Assembly: GCA_020091685.1 (NCBI GenBank)
Contig: CM034596.1
Coordinates: forward strand, 558,001-622,000
Reading direction: 5' to 3'
DNA from: Lutjanus erythropterus
Taxonomy: Eukaryota; Chordata; Actinopteri; Lutjaniformes; Lutjanidae
Length of the DNA: 64,000 nt
A program made the position numbers and the translations under genes. This document shows positions 60,501 to 64,000 of this stretch, piece after piece. Within the stretch, counting starts at the first letter, position 1, and every line of letters begins with the position of its first letter. The notes under the pieces are model-generated. The model did no database searches, had not been told where the DNA came from, and saw only the letters and a list, made by a program, of their open reading frames with translations.

Positions 60501-61897
60501 CCATATTTATTAATTGCATTCTATTAACCGGGAAATATTACAGTATCCAAGCACTGTGTTAGTAATGACATAACAAGATAACAGGAAGGACATGCTTCCT
60601 CCGAGACACAAACAAGAGCGAATAAATAACAATGTTGACATTAAGAGGTTTGAACTTATTTTTTACAACAGATAATAAATCAGGAATTACATTTTTCTTT
60701 TTACAGGGAGAGTAACATAATGAAAAATGGTACCTGTGGGTCCTGTTATCAGTACTATATCAGTTCAAATGTCAATGGTACCCAACCCTAAAGATCACTA
60801 TCACTCCCTACAAAGACTACAAATGTCTCCATCAAATTGCATGATAGGCCTGGTCAAAAGGCCTGAGTAAATTATCTTTTAGATAGTAAGTTAGTTAGTA
60901 GACATGTAACTTTGGTGATCCCCTGACTTTCCATGTAGTGTCATCATCAGGTCATAATTTAAATTTGTCCAACAACAACTTTTGGCAGTCCCATTAGCAC
61001 AGCGGAACTTTGTTTTGTTGTAGTTATTAATGTTACTGCCACACTAAGCTAAGGCAAACATAGTAAGTATTATACCCACTAAACATAAGCACTTTGTCTT
61101 TGTGAGAATTTAGCTCAAAGCACCACTGTGTCTAAGTACGGCCACACAGAGCTGCTAGCATGGCTGTCCTCTTTCATGTTAAATGTTTTCAGATAATACC
61201 CGGCATAATCTGGGGAAACTCAGGTATCATTAACAATTCAGAGGCATTTTAAAGATACTGTTTGTGTGTCAGCATGTCATCCATCTTCCTCTGATCCTAA
61301 AAGCAATAGTATAACTTCTAAACTTGTTTCCATTAGAGCACTTAGAACAATCAATGCTAACCTGAAGTAATGGCAGATAAATGCAATGTGGAATTCCACT
61401 GAGGATTTTGTCAATTAAATAGTGGTACACTGGTGCATTTAGTTAGAAGACAGCAAAGTGCAGGGTGATCGACCACCTTCGGTACTGAGGACAACAGAAA
61501 CTGACATCAGTGTCAATTCCTCATGCTGGTCTATCCTGTAGTCCAACGCTCACTCTGCACAAATAACATTAATGGATTTCTTAATGTGACTAAATTAAAT
61601 AAAACTCTCACATCTACTTATTGCACTTGCGTTTACTGACAAATACTACAGTGGAGGCCATTATCACACAAAGTACGAGGACAAACTGCTCTTACCTTTG
61701 TGTACCTGTGTTGGTGTTCATTACAGGAACTGAAGGGGAAGATTTTGCTGAAAGCCAAGAAGATCGGCAGTCTGGAAGCCTGTGTCGATGAAACTATGAC
61801 AGATGAGGTTAGCGATGATGAAGAGATGGCCAATGGTGACGCTGAGAACATGTCTACAGAAGAGCCCCCTGCTGAGTGTGTGAACCACAATGCAAAG
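49807..61897 (+). CDS. plcd4: Phospholipase C delta (PLCD4-like), first nine coding exons; 3' end off window
   Basis: Exons: 49807-49825, 50013-50171, 51678-51906, 53747-53876, 54026-54257, 56831-57032, 57563-57707, 59734-59886, 61727-61897. They give 480 codons, all in phase. The enzyme hydrolyses PIP2 to IP3 and diacylglycerol at membranes, driven by calcium. A PH domain (about 14-125, [20 protein letters not shown]) and an EF-hand region ([13 protein letters not shown] loop) lead into the X domain. All five catalytic positions equivalent to rat PLC-delta1 H311, E341, D343, H356 and E390 are present: H304, E334, D336, H349 and E383. The last exon is an acidic X-Y linker. The Y and C2 domains lie right of the window. 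Position next to cnot9 favours PLCD4 over other delta paralogues. Exon 7 is spliced through a (GT)n tract. Confidence 0.92.
50404..51370. mobile_element. Teleost MITE in plcd4 intron 2
   Basis: Opens aaaggagtagttcaacgcttta...gagttagatgtgaagatc, followed by ggttagcttag(c)cgagcataaagactg. Towards the right come agctaggctagctgtt and a (gctaa)n run at about 51270-51295. The wording is that of a very common fish element; the right terminus is degraded. It also contains an (AC)n tract at 51005-51052. Confidence 0.55.
51005..51052. repeat. (GCAC/AC)n microsatellite
   Basis: acacgcacgcacgcacgc followed by about 14 AC units. Confidence 0.9.
52553..53559 (+). mobile_element. 1,007-bp hAT element with perfect 8-bp target duplication
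   Basis: The TIRs are tagggatgccgcgat (52553) and atcgtggcatgccta (ending 53559). It is flanked by GTAATTAT on both sides (52545-52552 and 53560-53567), an exact 8-bp duplication. Subterminal regions are full of (a)atcgattt / gattcgaat words. It carries the start of a transposase (BED finger) but no catalytic domain, so it is an internal-deletion derivative. A segment at about 52815-53190 is homologous, inverted, to the 301-bp element at 7494-7794. It sits in plcd4 intron 3. Confidence 0.92.
53184..53398 (+). pseudogene. BED-type zinc-finger N-terminus of a hAT transposase, truncated
   Basis: The frame opens at atggcg (53184) as [19 protein letters not shown]. It continues with [11 protein letters not shown] and TICKLC, matching the front half of a BED finger (WxxF/Y...CxxC). 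The second half (HxxxH) is missing: after [17 protein letters not shown] the frame ends at 53398. DNA-binding remnant of a ZBED/hAT transposase. Confidence 0.75.
54730..55205. repeat. Possible interspersed repeat in plcd4 intron 5
   Basis: A-rich, with unusual purine bias (aaacaggagacgaggcccacaggaaacaacagg) and one open frame of 116 codons with low-complexity Lys/Gln content. No family recognised. It is flanked left by an aaaagtagttcagctactactgtg segment typical of a fish repeat. Confidence 0.35.
55500..55940. repeat. Old interspersed repeat in plcd4 intron 5
   Basis: Contains gctaaatgctaatgtcagcatgctaacacgctcacagtgac and gtttcatagcaatccatccaaaatttgttgag, phrases of a common teleost retroelement-tail type repeat. 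Related phrases occur at 46180-46420 and 47220-47290. Confidence 0.5.
57475..57562 (+). repeat. (GT)n microsatellite forming the 3' splice site of plcd4 exon 7
   Basis: About 34 GT units (57483-57551) are followed by atgtgtgtag|ggccctgaag. The GT array therefore replaces the usual polypyrimidine tract and ends 11 nt before the acceptor AG at 57561-57562. The nearest branch-like sequence, ttctgat (about 57467), is roughly 90 nt upstream. Confidence 0.9.
57708..59733 (+). other. plcd4 intron 7, no feature recognised
   Basis: AT-rich. It includes a ttttagtcaacc / gtctagttttaacaatgaaaac stretch (58580-58740) resembling the subterminal sequence of the hAT at 21726 but without ends. Nothing else supported. 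Confidence 0.4.
59887..61726 (+). other. plcd4 intron 8, no feature recognised
   Basis: No coding segment or clear element. agctaacgttagcat at 60244 is a common teleost repeat word. Confidence 0.4.
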
Positions 61898-62690
61898 GTA
61901 GATGAACTTGATACTTTACAACTTTTTGGTAAGATCTGAGATCCCTTGATGTCACCTTTATTGCTTCTTAAACATTTATGGGAATTTATTAGCAGAATTT
62001 GGCAAATATGGAGTCAAATCAGTCTGTTCTTACGCCCAGTGTCAAATATGGCAGCTTGGTCAGTGCCCCTATACTTCAAACTATGACGCTGTTTGGCTAT
62101 GACGCCCTTTCACACATGCAACACGCATGAGGAGACTGTCTACATCACACACGCTCATACATGCTGGAAATACTCTGTATGGTTTAGTTGAGGGGTGGCA
62201 CCTGGACTCATCTACACTGATGACTGGTTTTGCATTTCTATCAATACAAACCTCTCAAACCAGTCTCAAAATTAATAAACTGTGATGATGAGGAGTAGAG
62301 TGATAAATGCAGAGGTAGACAGTGATAGACAGAGTGATACACACTTGTGGTGCGCTGCAATTTGTGGGACATACTTTTACTTTCTCTGACTGTAATCTGA
62401 TGTTGGATCTTGTATATGTATTATTGCTAATCTGACCACAGAGCCCTGCACATGCAAACCTGACGCTGAGGTAGTGTTATGGACGAAATCAAATATCACA
62501 TTATTATTGGCCTAATACTGTTAACCACATGTCTCATGCTGTGTTGAGTGAACGCTGGCACGTTTTAGCTGCCGCTGCTCCCCTGCTTTCTTAAAACTTT
62601 TTAATAATTTTATTGCCTGTGGACTCTGCAGTTGTTATCTATGAGCATTCGTTAACCCAGTCCTCCTATCTCGTAAGTTAGCTGACATCC

Positions 62691-64000
62691 GTGTCTGTGT
62701 GTATTTGGACTAAGATTAGCCTACCTGCTGCCTCCGCTGCTGCCACGGCCTCGGCAACTATGTGGGCTAGTTGTGTGTGGCTTGTGCTGGCCTGGACTGT
62801 CCTGTCCTTAGTCCATCATCCAACGACAGCTCTGCTTCTACACCCAGACATTTTACACCTGCCCCGTCGGAAATACATTCACCGCAGCTCCCACCGAAAC
62901 CTCCGGTGGGACGGATCCAACTCCATCAAGTCTTTCTGGTCTACTGCGCGGCGTCCACTGAGGAACACTAGTCGTCGCGCTGATCACAGTGTGCTGGCCC
63001 GCCTGGCTAGGTCAGCTGGCACAACTGTCAACCACAGCAGGACTACTGTCAACTTCGGTCTTTTTAACATCCATTCACTCACGAGTAAGGGATATCTTGT
63101 GCAGGATCTCCTTGCTGACCGTAAGATAGACTTTTTATGCTTAACTGAAACATGGCAGCAGCCGAATGACTTTACTCCACTTAATGATGCTACTCCTCCG
63201 GGGTATGTTTACATCGCTCAACCTCGTGATTCTGGTTGAGGGGGAGGTCTCGCGATAATTTACCGCGAGAAGTGGAGGATAGCGCCTGTGAATGTTCCTG
63301 TCTGTCACTCATTTGAGGCCACTGTATGTCAGCTCTCTGGACCTATTCCCACTATTGTTGCCACCTTATATCGCCCACCAAAACCTAACAAGGATTTTAT
63401 TACCGACTTTTCAGCCTTCCTGATGTACCTCTCCACACTCTCACCAAACATAATACTTTTGGGGAATTTTAACATTCATATGGACAATGTCAATAGTACT
63501 CTCACCAAAGACTTCACATCCTGTTTGGACAGTTTTGGACTGCAGGAATATATCAATTTTCCCACACATGCTAAAGGACATATCTTGGACTTAATCTGCT
63601 GCTCAGGTGTTACACCTGCTGACTGCAAAGCAGATTCCCTCCCTCTCTCAGACCATATGTTTTTATGATTCAGTGTTAATCTCTCACTCTCCAAATCCAA
63701 CCCTCCACGCAATATAACTTTCCGGAAAATTAAGGACATCAATTTGGACAATTTATCCTCTTGTATCAACAGACTTTCCAGTGTTGACAGGTTTTCTACC
63801 CCAGATGAATTGCTCTTCCACTATAACAACAGCCTTCATAACCTTTTAAATAATCTTGCTCCACTCAAAACCAGATCTGTGTCATTCACTCATACTACAC
63901 CTTGGTTCACTCCCACTCTCAGACAGTTAAAAGCAAAAGGATGTCAACTTGAAAGACTCTACAGGAAAACCGGTCTCACTGTGCACAAAAACAGGTATTC
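62691..64000 (+). pseudogene. L2-like non-LTR retrotransposon, endonuclease region, two nonsense codons
   Basis: A single frame runs from about 62691 to the window end, broken only by TGA at 63237-63239 and 63666-63668. It encodes an APE-type endonuclease. The order is NFGLFNIHSL, FLCLTETWQQ, (stop) GGGLAIIYRE, VATLYRPPKP, ILLGNFNIHMD (the active-site GDFN is here GNFN), then SDH near 63650. The linker toward reverse transcriptase follows (TTPWFTPTLRQLKAKG). The reverse transcriptase would lie beyond 64000. It is inserted in a plcd4 intron in sense orientation. Both stops fit CGA-to-TGA decay. The order and motifs suit the L2/CR1 group; the exact clade is uncertain. Confidence 0.85.

Overview
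This window reads as nuclear DNA of a ray-finned fish, most likely a percomorph teleost. It is AT-rich and intron-rich. Short vertebrate-type exons are joined by GT-AG introns, and the sequence between them is packed with Tc1-mariner, hAT, TTAA-type and L2-type elements plus microsatellites. No tRNA, rRNA, CRISPR array or prokaryotic feature was seen. Gene identities rest on reading exon translations against remembered vertebrate families; no search was run.

Five protein-coding genes are present. (1) 605-2150 (-): the first coding exon of mcm3ap (GANP), which runs off the left edge. (2) 4426-10158 (+): ybey, complete in four exons, 168 codons, with the HGxCHLxGYxH metal motif; it is divergent from mcm3ap. 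(3) 26719-11990 (-): usp37, a deubiquitinase with an N-terminal PH-like domain, Cys and His boxes and three ubiquitin-interacting motifs. Its exons between about 18.5 and 21.7 kb carry many 1-2 nt frame breaks, while the exons on both sides are clean. (4) 28854-38353 (+): cnot9 (rqcd1), complete in eight exons, 299 codons, divergent from usp37. (5) 49807-61897 onward (+): plcd4-like phospholipase C delta, nine coding exons from the PH domain through the X domain. Its catalytic Y half and C2 domain lie beyond the right edge.

mcm3ap-ybey (head to head) matches human 21q22.3. usp37-cnot9-plcd4, with the same orientations, matches human 2q35. The window therefore joins two conserved blocks, with the junction between 10.2 and 12.0 kb.

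Mobile DNA fills introns and spacers. It includes two decayed Tc1 copies (ybey intron 3 and cnot9 intron 7), one of which holds a nested 301-bp inverted-terminal element. There is a nested hAT pair in usp37 intron 3 and a 624-bp hAT in cnot9 intron 7. A 1,007-bp hAT in plcd4 intron 3 has a perfect 8-bp target duplication and a BED zinc-finger remnant. Several long-inverted-repeat MITE families are present in two copies each, and an L2-like LINE sits at the right edge. The observations that most deserve follow-up are the (GT)n tract that forms the 3' splice site of the plcd4 exon carrying catalytic residues, the frame-break cluster in usp37, and a module shared between the nested element in the Tc1 copy and the plcd4 hAT. 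I found no convincing entirely new gene system.
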